Positions 43,423 to 52,436 of a stretch of 64,000 nt of DNA are shown here, piece after piece (the first letter of the stretch is position 1; the number at the start of each line of letters is the position of its first letter). Under the pieces are notes generated by a model. That model searched no databases. It was given only the letters and a program-made list of their open reading frames with translations, and was not told where the DNA came from. This DNA comes from DASQBT01 sp963782495 (GTDB taxonomy: Bacteria; Pseudomonadota; Gammaproteobacteria; Burkholderiales; Thiobacillaceae), in contig CAWAJU010000006.1 in the NCBI GenBank assembly GCA_963782495.1, positions 124,001 to 188,000 of the forward strand. Reading direction: 5' to 3'. Position numbers and translations under genes: made by a program.

Positions 43423-44901
43423 ATGTCGAATTTGACGCGTGAAGAAACCGAGGCCCTCATCGCCGAAGTGCTGGAAGTCTATCCCGAGAAGGCCCAGAAG
43501 GACCGCGCCAAGCACCTGGCGGTCAACGACCAGAGCATCGAGAAGTCCAAGCAGTGCATTACGTCCAACCGCAAGTCGCTGCCGGGCGTGATGACCATTC
43601 GCGGCTGTGCCTACGCCGGCTCGCGCGGCGTGGTGTGGGGCCCGATCAAGGACATGATCCACATCTCCCACGGCCCCGTGGGTTGCGGCCAGTACAGCCG
43701 CGCCGGACGGCGCAACTACTATGTCGGCACCACCGGCGTGAACACTTTCGCTGAAATAAACTTCACCTCGGATTTCCAGGAGAAGGACATCGTGTTTGGC
43801 GGCGACAAGAAGCTGGCCAAAATCATCGACGAGATCGAGGGCCTGTTTCCGCTTTCCAAGGGAATCTCGGTGCAGTCCGAATGCCCCATCGGGCTCATTG
43901 GTGACGACATCGAAGCGGTGTCCAAGAAGGCCGCCGCCAATATCAGCAAGCCCGTCGTTCCCGTGCGCTGCGAAGGTTTCCGCGGCGTATCGCAGTCGCT
44001 TGGCCATCACATCGCCAACGACGCAATCCGCGACTGGGTGCTGGACAAGCGTGACAACAAGCCCTTCGAGTCCACCCCTTACGACGTTTCCATCATCGGT
44101 GACTACAACATCGGCGGCGACGCCTGGTCCTCGCGCATCCTGCTCGAAGAGATGGGCCTGCGCGTGATCGCTCAGTGGTCCGGCGACGGCACCCTGGCGG
44201 AAATGGAAAACACCCCCAAGGCCAAGCTGAACCTCCTGCATTGCTACCGCTCAATGAACTACATCAGCCGGCACATGGAGGAGAAGTACGGCATACCGTA
44301 CATGGAATACAACTTCTTCGGTCCAACCAAGATCGCCGAATCCCTGCGCAAGATCGCCGCATTCTTTGACGACAGCATCAAGGCCAAGGCCGAGGAAGTC
44401 ATTGCCAAATACCAGCCCATGGTCGACGCGGTGATCGCCAAGTTCAAGCCGCGCCTGCAAGGCAAGCGGGTCATGCTCTACGTCGGCGGCCTGCGCCCTC
44501 GCCATGTGATCGGCTCGTATGAAGACCTGGGCATGGAAGTGGTCGGCACCGGCTATGAATTCGCCCACGGCGACGACTATGACCGCACCATCAAGGAAAT
44601 GGGCAACGCCACCTTGCTGTACGACGATGTCACCGGCTTTGAATTCGAGGAATTCGTCAAGCGCGTCAAGCCCGACCTGATCGGCTCCGGCATCAAGGAA
44701 AAGTACATCTTCCAGAAGATGGGCATTCCCTTCCGCCAGATGCACAGCTGGGACTATTCCGGCCCCTATCACGGCTACGACGGCTTCGCCATCTTCGCCC
44801 GCGACATGGACATGACGCTCAACAACCCCTGCTGGGGCAAGCTCGTGCCGCCGTGGAAGAAGCCCGTCGAGACGAACGAAGCAGAGGCGAAAGCCGCTTG
44901 A
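43423..44901 (+). CDS. nifD: Nitrogenase MoFe protein alpha chain NifD
   Basis: 492 aa. P-cluster ligands Cys62 (RGCAYAGSRG) and Cys88 (GPVGCGQYS) fall at the same numbers as in Azotobacter; the third is in VQSECPIGLIGDD. The FeMo-cofactor Cys is in LLHCYRSMNYI and the His in QMHSWDYSGPYHG. It forms the alpha2beta2 MoFe protein with NifK. Ribosome site AAAGGAGCAAGC. Confidence 0.99.
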   Translation: MSNLTREETEALIAEVLEVYPEKAQKDRAKHLAVNDQSIEKSKQCITSNRKSLPGVMTIRGCAYAGSRGVVWGPIKDMIHISHGPVGCGQYSRAGRRNYYVGTTGVNTFAEINFTSDFQEKDIVFGGDKKLAKIIDEIEGLFPLSKGISVQSECPIGLIGDDIEAVSKKAAANISKPVVPVRCEGFRGVSQSLGHHIANDAIRDWVLDKRDNKPFESTPYDVSIIGDYNIGGDAWSSRILLEEMGLRVIAQWSGDGTLAEMENTPKAKLNLLHCYRSMNYISRHMEEKYGIPYMEYNFFGPTKIAESLRKIAAFFDDSIKAKAEEVIAKYQPMVDAVIAKFKPRLQGKRVMLYVGGLRPRHVIGSYEDLGMEVVGTGYEFAHGDDYDRTIKEMGNATLLYDDVTGFEFEEFVKRVKPDLIGSGIKEKYIFQKMGIPFRQMHSWDYSGPYHGYDGFAIFARDMDMTLNNPCWGKLVPPWKKPVETNEAEAKAA

Positions 44902-45009
44902 TGAATTAGGAGCCGGGAAAAGGATGGCGTGGGGATTGGCCCCTCGCGCCTCGCTGAAATCAACCTACGCCCATGTCCGCAGATTGTCGGTTCGGGCCAG
45001 GAGATAGAA

Positions 45010-46578
45010 ATGCAAGTCGCAGACAAGATCGTCCCTTCGTATCCGCTGTTCCGCCAGCAGGAATACAAGGATTCGCTGACCAACAAGCAGGAGATGTTCG
45101 AAGAGAAAGTCCCGCAGGACAAGATCAACGAAGTCTTCCAGTGGACCACCACCCTGGAATATCAGGAACTGAATTTCAAGCGCGAGTCCCTGACCGTCAA
45201 CCCGGCCAAGGCCTGCCAGCCCTTGGGTGCCGTCTTGTGCGCCCTCGGCTTTGAGAAAACCCTGCCCTACGTGCATGGCTCGCAAGGCTGCGTGGCCTAC
45301 TTCCGCACCTACTTCAACCGCCACTTCAAGGAACCGATTTCCTGCGTGTCCGATTCGATGACCGAGGACGCGGCGGTGTTCGGCGGGCAGAAGAACATGT
45401 TCGACGGCCTGGAAAACGCCAAGGCCTTGTACAAGCCGGACATGATCGCGGTGTCCACCACCTGCATGGCCGAAGTGATCGGCGACGACCTCAATGCCTT
45501 CATCAACAACGCCAAGAAGGAAGGCTTCATCGCCCAGGAATTCCCCACCCCCTACGCCCACACGCCGAGCTTTGTCGGCAGCCATGTCACCGGCTGGGAC
45601 AACATGTTCGAAGGCATCATCCGCTACTTCACCCTCAACACCATGGACGGCAAGGAAGTCGGCACCAACGGCAAGATCAACATCGTGCCGGGCTTCGAAA
45701 CCTACCTGGGCAACTACCGCGTGATCAAGCGCATGCTGGGCGAGATGGGCGTGGACTACAGCTTCCTGTCCGACCCCACCGAAGTTCTCGACACCCCGGC
45801 CGACGGCCAGTTCCGCATGTATGCCGGCGGTACGACCCAGGACCAGGTGAAGGACGCGCCCAACGGGAAGAACACTTTCCTGCTGCAACCCCTGCAGCTG
45901 GAGAAGACCAGGAAGTTCGTCGACGCCACCTGGCATCATGAAGTGCCGAAACTCAATATCCCCATGGGACTCGCGTGGACCGACGAATGGCTGATGGAAG
46001 TCGCACGCGTGACCGGCAAGGAAATCCCCGACTCCCTCGCCAAGGAGCGCGGCCGTCTGGTCGATATGATGACCGACAGCCACACTTGGCTGCACGGCAA
46101 GAGATTCGCCCTGTACGGTGACCCGGACTTCGTCATGGGCATGACTCAGTTCCTGCTCGAACTGGGCGCCGAGCCCATCCACATCGTCTGCAACAACGGC
46201 AGCAAGAAGTGGGACAAGGCCATGAAGAAGGTCCTGGAGTCCTCGCCCTACGGCGTGAAGTGCAAGACCTATCCCGGGGCCGACCTGTGGCACATGCGCA
46301 GCCTGTGCTTTACCGACAAGCCGGATTTCCTCATCGGCAACAGCTACGGCAAGTACATCCAGCGCGACACCGTGCACAAGGGTCCCGAGTTCGAAGTGCC
46401 GCTGATCCGCCTGGGCTTCCCCATCTTCGACCGCCATCACCTGCACCGCCAGACCACCCTGGGCTACGAGGGCGCCATGCAGATCCTCACCACTCTGGTG
46501 AACGCGGTTCTGGAGCGGCTGGACGACGATACCCGCGGGATGGGGACGACGGACTACAACTACGACCTGATCCGATAA
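45010..46578 (+). CDS. nifK: Nitrogenase MoFe protein beta chain NifK
   Basis: 522 aa from the ATG at 45010 (MQVADKIVPSYPLF), chosen over a frame start at 44929 because CCAGGAGA precedes it and the family begins here. P-cluster ligands are Cys69 (KACQPLGA), Cys94 (GSQGCVAYF) and the Cys in STTCMAEVIGDDL. It pairs with NifD and holds half of each P-cluster. The 108-base gap after nifD holds no other ORF of note. Confidence 0.99.
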   Translation: MQVADKIVPSYPLFRQQEYKDSLTNKQEMFEEKVPQDKINEVFQWTTTLEYQELNFKRESLTVNPAKACQPLGAVLCALGFEKTLPYVHGSQGCVAYFRTYFNRHFKEPISCVSDSMTEDAAVFGGQKNMFDGLENAKALYKPDMIAVSTTCMAEVIGDDLNAFINNAKKEGFIAQEFPTPYAHTPSFVGSHVTGWDNMFEGIIRYFTLNTMDGKEVGTNGKINIVPGFETYLGNYRVIKRMLGEMGVDYSFLSDPTEVLDTPADGQFRMYAGGTTQDQVKDAPNGKNTFLLQPLQLEKTRKFVDATWHHEVPKLNIPMGLAWTDEWLMEVARVTGKEIPDSLAKERGRLVDMMTDSHTWLHGKRFALYGDPDFVMGMTQFLLELGAEPIHIVCNNGSKKWDKAMKKVLESSPYGVKCKTYPGADLWHMRSLCFTDKPDFLIGNSYGKYIQRDTVHKGPEFEVPLIRLGFPIFDRHHLHRQTTLGYEGAMQILTTLVNAVLERLDDDTRGMGTTDYNYDLIR

Positions 46579-46603
46579 AGCAGGGGCCAGGGGCCGGGAT
46601 TCG

Positions 46604-46642
46604 GGATTCAGGGAAATCCGCACACGCCGGCTCCCTGAATCC
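46604..46642 (+). repeat. Inverted repeat between nifK and nifT
   Basis: GGATTCAGGGA (46604-46614) and TCCCTGAATCC (46632-46642) can form an 11-bp stem with a 17-base loop. A further copy of TCCTGAATCC follows at once, and GGGATTC precedes. This is a small repetitive element, possibly a processing or stability site. Confidence 0.7.
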
Positions 46643-46678
46643 TGGCTCCTGAATCCTGCCGTTCCAAAGGAATTGCGT

Positions 46679-46903
46679 ATGGCCAACATCATGATCCGGC
46701 GCGGCGACAAGGGCGAGTATGTGTTCTACCTGCCCAAGCGAGACCTGGAAGATACCATCGTGTCGATGGAATTCGACACCCCCGACAAATGGGGCGGCGA
46801 GATCAAGCTCAACAACGGTGGAGCCTATTTCATCGAGCCCCAGGCCGCGCCGGCCCGACTGCCGTATTCGCTGCGCGCCAAGCGGCTCGATGCAGCGGAA
46901 TGA
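46679..46903 (+). CDS. nifT: Nitrogen fixation protein NifT/FixU
   Basis: 74 aa from the ATG at 46679 (MANIMIRRGDKGEYVFYLPKRDLEDTIVSMEFDTPDKWGGEIKLNNG ..., matching NifT closely). Ribosome site AAAGGA. NifT is conserved in nif operons; its exact role is unknown and mutants usually fix nitrogen. Confidence 0.96.
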   Translation: MANIMIRRGDKGEYVFYLPKRDLEDTIVSMEFDTPDKWGGEIKLNNGGAYFIEPQAAPARLPYSLRAKRLDAAE

Positions 46904-46920
46904 ACTGAAAGGAAACCATC

Positions 46921-47121
46921 ATGGCAATGAAGATCGACTCCAACCTGTGCACCGCTTGCGGCGACTGCGAACCGGAGTGCCCGACCACCTCGATCAAGCC
47001 GAAGAAAGGCGTGTACGCCATCGACGCGGGAACCTGCACCGAGTGCGAGGGCGATTTCGACAAACCCAAGTGCGTCGAGTTGTGCCCGATCGACAGCTGC
47101 ATCGTTCCCCTGGCGGTATGA
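46921..47121 (+). CDS. 2[4Fe-4S] ferredoxin, FdxN type
   Basis: 66 aa. Cluster one is C10-x2-C13-x2-C16-x3-C20; cluster two is C39-x2-C42-x8-C51-x3-C55, with the 8-residue insertion typical of nif-linked FdxN ferredoxins. A ninth Cys is near the end. It probably donates electrons to NifH, perhaps receiving them from Rnf. An ATG two codons later is an alternative start. Confidence 0.95.
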   Translation: MAMKIDSNLCTACGDCEPECPTTSIKPKKGVYAIDAGTCTECEGDFDKPKCVELCPIDSCIVPLAV

Positions 47122-47164
47122 GAACAGCTGCTTCCGGAGCAACTGATAGACCCAGGAGCCAAGC

Positions 47165-47875
47165 ATGAGCACCATCACCAAGGGCGCGGCACTGCGCATC
47201 GCGCTCGCCGCAAAAACGCTGGAAGAGACCGACCCGCGAGCCTTCACCATCAAGCTGGCGGAAAACCTGGGCCTGCCGATCACCGAGGAAAAACTCCTCT
47301 CAGTGACCGTGGCCGACCTGAAGCTGATCCTGAGCGGCGAAGAGACCGTCGAACCCGACCAGGACATGGCGTCCATCAAGCTCGCCGTGCGCTACCTGTG
47401 GGGCGATAGCGGCGAGGACGAAGATTTGCCCAGGCCCGAGACCTACACCGAAGGCGAACTGTCCGACAGTCTGCGCGTGGCGGTGGCCTCCAACACCTGC
47501 GAAAACCTCGACGGTCATTTTGGCTCGGCGCCGCGCTTCCTCATCTACCAGGTCGGCAGGCAGGTCATGAAACTCATCGACGTTCGCCCCACGCTGATCG
47601 CCGACGAAGCAGAAGACAAGAATGTCGCGCGCTCCGAACTCATCAACGACTGCCAGATCGTCTACGTACAGTCGATCGGCGGCCCCGCGGCCGCCAAGGT
47701 GGTGCGCGCCGGGGTGCATCCGGTGAAGATTCCCACTGCGGGTCCGATCAGGGAAACCCTGGTTCGACTGCAATCCGTGCTCGATGCGCCGCCGCCCTGG
47801 CTGGCCCGGATCATGGGCGTCGAGGCCAAAAGCCTGAGCAGGTTCGCCGAGAACGAGGAAGAACTGGAAGCATGA
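47165..47875 (+). CDS. nifY: Nitrogenase cofactor-binding protein NifY/NafY
   Basis: 236 aa. The N-terminal helical domain (about 1-95, NafY type: ETDPRAFTIKLAENLGLPITEEKLLSVTVADLKLIL) is followed by a NifX/NifB-type cofactor-binding domain (about 105-215, LRVAVASNTCENLDGHFGSAPRFLIYQV) with the cofactor-binding His region DGHFG. Such proteins hold apo-NifDK open for FeMo-cofactor insertion. The stop overlaps the next small gene. Confidence 0.9.
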   Translation: MSTITKGAALRIALAAKTLEETDPRAFTIKLAENLGLPITEEKLLSVTVADLKLILSGEETVEPDQDMASIKLAVRYLWGDSGEDEDLPRPETYTEGELSDSLRVAVASNTCENLDGHFGSAPRFLIYQVGRQVMKLIDVRPTLIADEAEDKNVARSELINDCQIVYVQSIGGPAAAKVVRAGVHPVKIPTAGPIRETLVRLQSVLDAPPPWLARIMGVEAKSLSRFAENEEELEA

Positions 47876-48144
47876 TCACGGCGGAAATCCTTGCCGCGGT
47901 TTGTGATCAGGCCGCCGTTCTGGGTCTGTCCGACGCCACGCTGCAGAGCCTGCGCAAGGCTTGGCCTGATCTCCACCTCACCCTGTGCAGCGACAACGAC
48001 ATTCCCGCCCGGCTTGCGCCAGCTGTGGAAAACAGGCAATTCAGTCTCTACCTGGTGAGCAATGCGGAGCACTGTGTGGCCTTCACCAGTCAGCTCGATG
48101 CCGCGAGCGGCGTAGTCCTTGCTGCCATCGACACGGACGATTGA
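47872..48144 (+). CDS. Small nif-associated protein (DUF6129-like)
   Basis: 90 aa starting at an ATGA overlap with nifY. The sequence (MITAEILAAVCDQAAVLGLSDATLQSLRKAWPDLHLTLCSDNDIPARLAPAVENRQFSLYLVSNAEHCVAFT) resembles a family found after nifY/nifX genes in proteobacteria, which I recall as DUF6129. The function is unknown. It ends the nifHDKT-fdx-nifY transcription unit before a 157-base gap. Confidence 0.7.
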   Translation: MITAEILAAVCDQAAVLGLSDATLQSLRKAWPDLHLTLCSDNDIPARLAPAVENRQFSLYLVSNAEHCVAFTSQLDAASGVVLAAIDTDD

Positions 48145-48160
48145 TTTCCAATCCACCCTG

Positions 48161-48192
48161 GTGTGGCAACGGACGTGTCTGAAACGCCACAC
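48161..48192. repeat. Short hairpin in the nif-mod gap
   Basis: GTGTGGC and GCCACAC form a 7-bp stem with an 18-base loop. The gap also carries CTTCGCTCGCGATGAC, a motif style of dispersed proteobacterial intergenic repeats; related text occurs between rnfB and rnfC. No promoter was recognised for modA. Confidence 0.5.
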
Positions 48193-48301
48193 TTCGCTCG
48201 CGATGACACCACAGGAAGAAGACTTGGCAAGCAAAGCGATACGGCTTTGTGGCCGGGAGAAGTCGGCAATTTGATAGCATCGACGTCTCCAAGGAACTTC
48301 C

Positions 48302-49057
48302 ATGACCCTCTTTCTTCGTTACACCCTTTTTGCATTTGGCCTCAGCAGCCTTGTCACGCCTAGCGTCCATGCCGCTGACGTGCAGGTGGCCGTGGCCGCC
48401 AACTTCACCGCGCCCATGCAGAAGATCGCCAGCGAATTTGAAAAAGACACGGGCCACAAGGCGCAGCTCGCCTTCGGTTCCACCGGCAAGTTCTACGCGC
48501 AGATCAGGAACGGCGCACCCTTCCAGGTGCTGCTGTCCGCCGACGATGAAACGCCTGCCCGGCTTGAAAGAGGGCGCTTGGCCGTTTCAGGCACCCGCTA
48601 CACCTACGCCATAGGCACCCTGGTACTGTGGTCAGCCAAACCCGGCTACGTCGATGGCAAGGGTGATGTGTTGAAGAGCGGCGCGTTTCAACATTTGGCG
48701 CTGGCCAATCCCAAGCTTGCGCCCTATGGCGCGGCAGCCGTTGAAGTGTTGAACAAGCTGGGCCTCTACGCCGCCCTGGAGCCCAGGTTCGTCCAGGGTG
48801 AGAACATCGCGCAAACCTTCCAGTTCGTCAGTACCGGCAATGCGGAGCTGGGCTTTGTCGCCCTGTCGCAAGTGATGAAGGACGGCAAGATCAGCGCCGG
48901 CTCGGCCTGGGTGGTCCCGGCCGATCTTCACACCCCGATCCGCCAGGATGCAGTAATCCTGTCGACCGGCAAGGACAACCCGGCCGCGCTCGCCTTGATG
49001 AAATACCTGAAGGAAGACAAGGCCCGGGCTATCATCAAGGCCTATGGATACCGGTAG
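48302..49057 (+). CDS. modA: Molybdate ABC transporter substrate-binding protein ModA
   Basis: 251 aa with a signal peptide (ending VHA before ADVQVAVAANFTAPMQKIA). The molybdate-binding residues lie in AANFTAP and AFGSTGKFYAQI, with the later GNAELGFVALSQV. It captures molybdate or tungstate in the periplasm. Its position after nif fits molybdenum supply to nitrogenase. Confidence 0.95.
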   Translation: MTLFLRYTLFAFGLSSLVTPSVHAADVQVAVAANFTAPMQKIASEFEKDTGHKAQLAFGSTGKFYAQIRNGAPFQVLLSADDETPARLERGRLAVSGTRYTYAIGTLVLWSAKPGYVDGKGDVLKSGAFQHLALANPKLAPYGAAAVEVLNKLGLYAALEPRFVQGENIAQTFQFVSTGNAELGFVALSQVMKDGKISAGSAWVVPADLHTPIRQDAVILSTGKDNPAALALMKYLKEDKARAIIKAYGYR

Positions 49058-49069
49058 CAATCGCATACT

Positions 49070-49744
49070 GTGCTGAGCCCCACAGACTGGAGCGCGATAC
49101 GCCTCACTCTGGAACTGGCCACGGTCACCACGCTCCTGCTGCTGCTCATCGGCACGCCCATCGCCTGGTGGCTGGCGCGCACCCGTTCCATCCTGAAAGG
49201 CCCGGTGGGTGCAGTGGTGGCCTTGCCGCTGGTGTTGCCACCCACCGTGATCGGCTTCTATTTGCTGGTCGTCATGGGTCCCAACGGGCCGGTCGGGCAT
49301 CTCACCCAGGCGCTCGGCCTGGGCGTGCTGCCCTTCACCTTCTGGGGCCTGGTGGTGGCGTCTGTGTTCTACTCGCTGCCGTTTGTGGTGCAGCCGGTGC
49401 AGAACGCGTTCGAAGCGATCGGCGAGCGGCCTCTGGAAGCGGCTGCCACCTTGCGCGCCTCGCCGCTCGACACCTTCTTTTCCGTGGTCCTGCCGCTGGC
49501 GCGGCCCGGATACCTGACTGCAATCATCCTCGGCTTTGCCCATACAGTAGGCGAGTTCGGCGTGGTGCTGATGATCGGCGGCAACATTCCGGACAAGACC
49601 CGCGTGGTGTCGGTGCAAATTTACAATCATGTCGAGGCACTGGAATATACGGACGCGCATTGGCTCTCGGCAGGCATGGTCGCGTTCTCCTTCCTGGTCT
49701 TGCTTGCGCTGTATGCCTTCAAGCCAAACGGCGCCAGACGATGA
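49070..49744 (+). CDS. modB: Molybdate ABC transporter permease ModB
   Basis: 224 aa with five membrane helices. The permease EAA loop is EAAATLRASPLDTFFSVVLPLARPG. The start is a GTG at 49070. It forms the channel with ModC and overlaps modC by 4 bases. Confidence 0.95.
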   Translation: MLSPTDWSAIRLTLELATVTTLLLLLIGTPIAWWLARTRSILKGPVGAVVALPLVLPPTVIGFYLLVVMGPNGPVGHLTQALGLGVLPFTFWGLVVASVFYSLPFVVQPVQNAFEAIGERPLEAAATLRASPLDTFFSVVLPLARPGYLTAIILGFAHTVGEFGVVLMIGGNIPDKTRVVSVQIYNHVEALEYTDAHWLSAGMVAFSFLVLLALYAFKPNGARR

Positions 49745-50820
49745 CCGACAGCGCGATTCACGCCCGCTTCCACCTGGACTGGCCGGGCTTTTCTCTGGAC
49801 GTGAATCTGGACATGCCGGGCCGCGGCGTCACCGCCTTGTTTGGACATTCCGGCTCGGGCAAAACGAGTCTGCTGCGCTGCATCGCCGGACTGGAACGCG
49901 TGCCGGGTGGCGTCCTGTCGGTCAACGGCGAGGTCTGGCAGGATGAAGACGTGTTCCTGCCGACCCACCAGCGTGCGCTGGGCTATGTGTTTCAGGAGGC
50001 CAGCCTGTTCCCCCATCTCACCGTGAAACGCAATCTGGAATTTGGCATGAAGCGGGTGAATGCGGCGCATCGTCGAGTGTCGCTCGACCACGCCATCGAG
50101 TTGCTGGGCATCGGCAGCTTGCTTGATCGCCTGCCGGAGCGCCTATCGGGTGGAGAAAAGCAGCGCGTCGCCATTGCCCGTGCCCTGGCCGTAAGTCCGA
50201 AAATCATGCTCATGGATGAACCGCTCGCGGCATTGGACCTGCAGCGTAAACAGGAAATACTGCCTTATCTGGAACGCCTCCATGACGAACTGGAAATCCC
50301 TCTGCTCTATGTCAGTCACGCGCCCGACGAAGTAGCACGGCTGGCCGATCACATCGTTGCCATGGAAGCCGGGCGCGTGGTGGCCAGCGGCCCCATCACC
50401 GAAACCCTGGCGCGCCTGGATCTGCCCATCCGCCTGGGCGAAGACGCAGGCGTGGTGCTGGACGCGGTGGTGGCCGAACGCGACGCGACATGGCACCTGG
50501 TGCGTGCCGATTTTGCCGGCGGACATTTCTGGGTGCGCGATGGCGGCCATCCCGCCGGGCAGCATGTGCGGGTTCGGGTGCTGGCGAGGGATGTGAGCCT
50601 GGCCCTGGAAAAACACGCAGGCACCAGCATCCTGAACACTCTCCCCGCCATCGTGGCGGAAATTGCCAACGACACTCATCCAGCACTCGCGCTGGTCAAG
50701 CTGCAGGTGGGCGATTCAGCCCTGGTCGCGCGCCTTACCCGCCGTTCCGCAAGCAATCTCGGCCTCACGCCTGGGATGCCCATTTATGCACAGATCAAGG
50801 CTGTGGCCCTGATTGGTTGA
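49741..50820 (+). CDS. modC: Molybdate ABC transporter ATPase ModC
   Basis: 359 aa from the ATG at 49741. Walker A is GHSGSGKTS, the signature is LSGGEKQRVAIARAL, Walker B is ILMDEPLAALD, and the H-loop is in LLYVSHAPDEV. The C-terminal 70 residues form the molybdate-binding MOP domain (TSILNTLPAIVAEIANDTHPALALVKLQVGDSALVARLTRRS). It powers uptake and may feed back on molybdate level. Confidence 0.96.
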   Translation: MTDSAIHARFHLDWPGFSLDVNLDMPGRGVTALFGHSGSGKTSLLRCIAGLERVPGGVLSVNGEVWQDEDVFLPTHQRALGYVFQEASLFPHLTVKRNLEFGMKRVNAAHRRVSLDHAIELLGIGSLLDRLPERLSGGEKQRVAIARALAVSPKIMLMDEPLAALDLQRKQEILPYLERLHDELEIPLLYVSHAPDEVARLADHIVAMEAGRVVASGPITETLARLDLPIRLGEDAGVVLDAVVAERDATWHLVRADFAGGHFWVRDGGHPAGQHVRVRVLARDVSLALEKHAGTSILNTLPAIVAEIANDTHPALALVKLQVGDSALVARLTRRSASNLGLTPGMPIYAQIKAVALIG

Positions 50821-50830
50821 GGACGGCGCG

Positions 50831-51277
50831 ATGAACGTCGATTTCGCCTCGCCCCAGGATCTGCCGGCCATGGCGGATCTGCTGGGGGAGCTGTTCTCGC
50901 TGGAGTCCGACTTTCAGCCCGACCGCGGCAAGCAACTCGCGGGATTGAAACTCATCCTTGACCACCCTGAACTGGGCCAGCTGTTCGTGTTGCGGGTAAA
51001 CGGAAACCTAGCCGGCATGGCCAACGCACTCATCACCATCAGCACCGCCGAAGGCGGGAGAGTCCTGCTGCTCGAAGACGTCATTGTAAAGACGGAATAC
51101 CGTGGCGCCGGGCTCGGCAGGCGGCTGGTGGAGCATGTCATGGCGTGGGCAAATGCCAACGGCATGAGCCGCGTGACCCTGCTGGCCGACATGAACAATG
51201 GATCGGCCTTGAGCTTCTACGAACGAATGGGGTTCCGAGCGTCCGCGATGACCGTGCTCAGACGCAAGTTGGATTGA
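50831..51277 (+). CDS. GNAT-family N-acetyltransferase
   Basis: 148 aa from the ATG at 50831. The acetyl-CoA-binding motif is VIVKTEYRGAGLGRRLVEHVMAWA, followed by NGSALSFYERMGFRAS. The substrate is unknown. It is only 10 bases after modC, so it is likely the last gene of the mod unit. Confidence 0.9.
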   Translation: MNVDFASPQDLPAMADLLGELFSLESDFQPDRGKQLAGLKLILDHPELGQLFVLRVNGNLAGMANALITISTAEGGRVLLLEDVIVKTEYRGAGLGRRLVEHVMAWANANGMSRVTLLADMNNGSALSFYERMGFRASAMTVLRRKLD

Positions 51278-51338
51278 GGCTTCGCTTGACAGGATAGGAT
51301 CGGTTTGGAATTGACCAAGGACTGAACTCGGTCGATTT

Positions 51339-51488
51339 TGTTGAAAAACTCTTTGGGGCAGGTTTCCGGCAGCGCTTTCGGGGTCTTCGAACCATCAAAT
51401 CACTAACGATCTTTGAATTTGCGCGATCCTGAGAGCTCGGGTTTTCAGCTCGACCTTCCGACAGCAGCCCGGAATGAGTTTTTCAACA
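51339..51488. mobile_element. 150-bp MITE-like element
   Basis: Perfect 13-base terminal inverted repeats TGTTGAAAAACTC (51339-51351) and GAGTTTTTCAACA (51476-51488) bound a non-coding segment. Termini of this type recur in small non-autonomous elements of several IS groups. No transposase is inside. Confidence 0.7.
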
Positions 51489-51887
51489 CAATCGGCCATA
51501 AGCTGCACTTCACGTTTTTGCGATGGTGGCTGCAATGAATCTGGAAGAGACACTGGCGCGTCGCATCATCCAGCGCCGCGTATGATTGATAATGGATCCA
51601 GGACCATACAGCAAGATCAGACAACAACGGCTTCCGCTGCCATAAACACAAGCCATGCAAAGGCCTCCGTCTTCCCATTGCGTCACCTCCGCAAGGCCGT
51701 GCCCCGATCTTCCATTAAAATAAACGGGCGACATGTCAGAGTACAGGCACAATTGCGAAACGCGCCAAAACATTGACGACATTGATCTGCAAGCCGACCA
51801 TTTACCTTGGCCAAATCCTTGAACTGCGGCGCAGGCAAGCGTTCTTGACCCGAGCAGCATGAAGACTCACTTTGAGACCCATCCACG
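51489..51887. other. Non-coding stretch before the TlpA-like gene
   Basis: About 400 bases with several short ORFs on both strands, none with a recognisable product or ribosome site. No RNA gene or clear promoter seen. Confidence 0.5.
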
Positions 51888-52436
51888 ATGATGCGCATGC
51901 CTGTTGTGACCCTTCTCTGGGCCCTGTCTCTGCCGGCCCAGGCCGTAGGCGACCATTCCGATTCCGTACGCCCCGCCCCGTCCCTGGTAGTACCCATTGC
52001 AACCGGAGGCGTCGCGGATCTCTCCCAATTGCGTGGCCGCGTGGTCTTGGTCAACTTTTGGGCTTCCTGGTGCCCACCATGTCTGATGGAGATGCCGTCC
52101 ATGAGTCGCCTGGCCAAAAACATGGGGCGCAGCCCTTTCATCGTGTTGGCGGTTAATACCGATCAATCATTGAATTGGCTTCAGGGTTACATCCACCAGA
52201 CACACCCCAGCTTTCCCATCGGACTGGATGAAGGCGGCCACAATTTGCGTGCGTGGGGGGGAATGATGGTGCCCGCCAGTTTCCTGGTGGACAAGTTGGG
52301 GCGCATTCGCTACAGCTGGCTCGGGCCCATGGATTGGGATAGCTCGGAAATGCTTGGGCTCATTTCCAACCTGATATCAGAGCCGATGCCTTCGGAAAAC
52401 GTCCCCGCTTGGGGGTGGGGGTTCATGAGACGATGA
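51888..52436 (+). CDS. TlpA-family thioredoxin-like protein
   Basis: 182 aa with a signal peptide (ending AQA). The thioredoxin fold carries the active site FWASWCPPCLMEMP and a cis-Pro region (MMVPASFLVDKLGRIRY). Such periplasmic reductants serve cytochrome maturation or copper delivery. It lies alone between two non-coding stretches. The ribosome site is weak and two further in-frame ATGs follow within 10 bases. Confidence 0.88.
   Translation: MMRMPVVTLLWALSLPAQAVGDHSDSVRPAPSLVVPIATGGVADLSQLRGRVVLVNFWASWCPPCLMEMPSMSRLAKNMGRSPFIVLAVNTDQSLNWLQGYIHQTHPSFPIGLDEGGHNLRAWGGMMVPASFLVDKLGRIRYSWLGPMDWDSSEMLGLISNLISEPMPSENVPAWGWGFMRR

Noticed and set aside
44965..46710. 581-codon minus-strand ORF opposite nifK
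   Set aside because: Antisense of nifK; no domain and no ribosome site.
49168..49740. N-terminal extension of modC through modB
   Set aside because: The extension reads modB out of frame; the ATG at 49741 gives the normal ModC start and an ATGA overlap.
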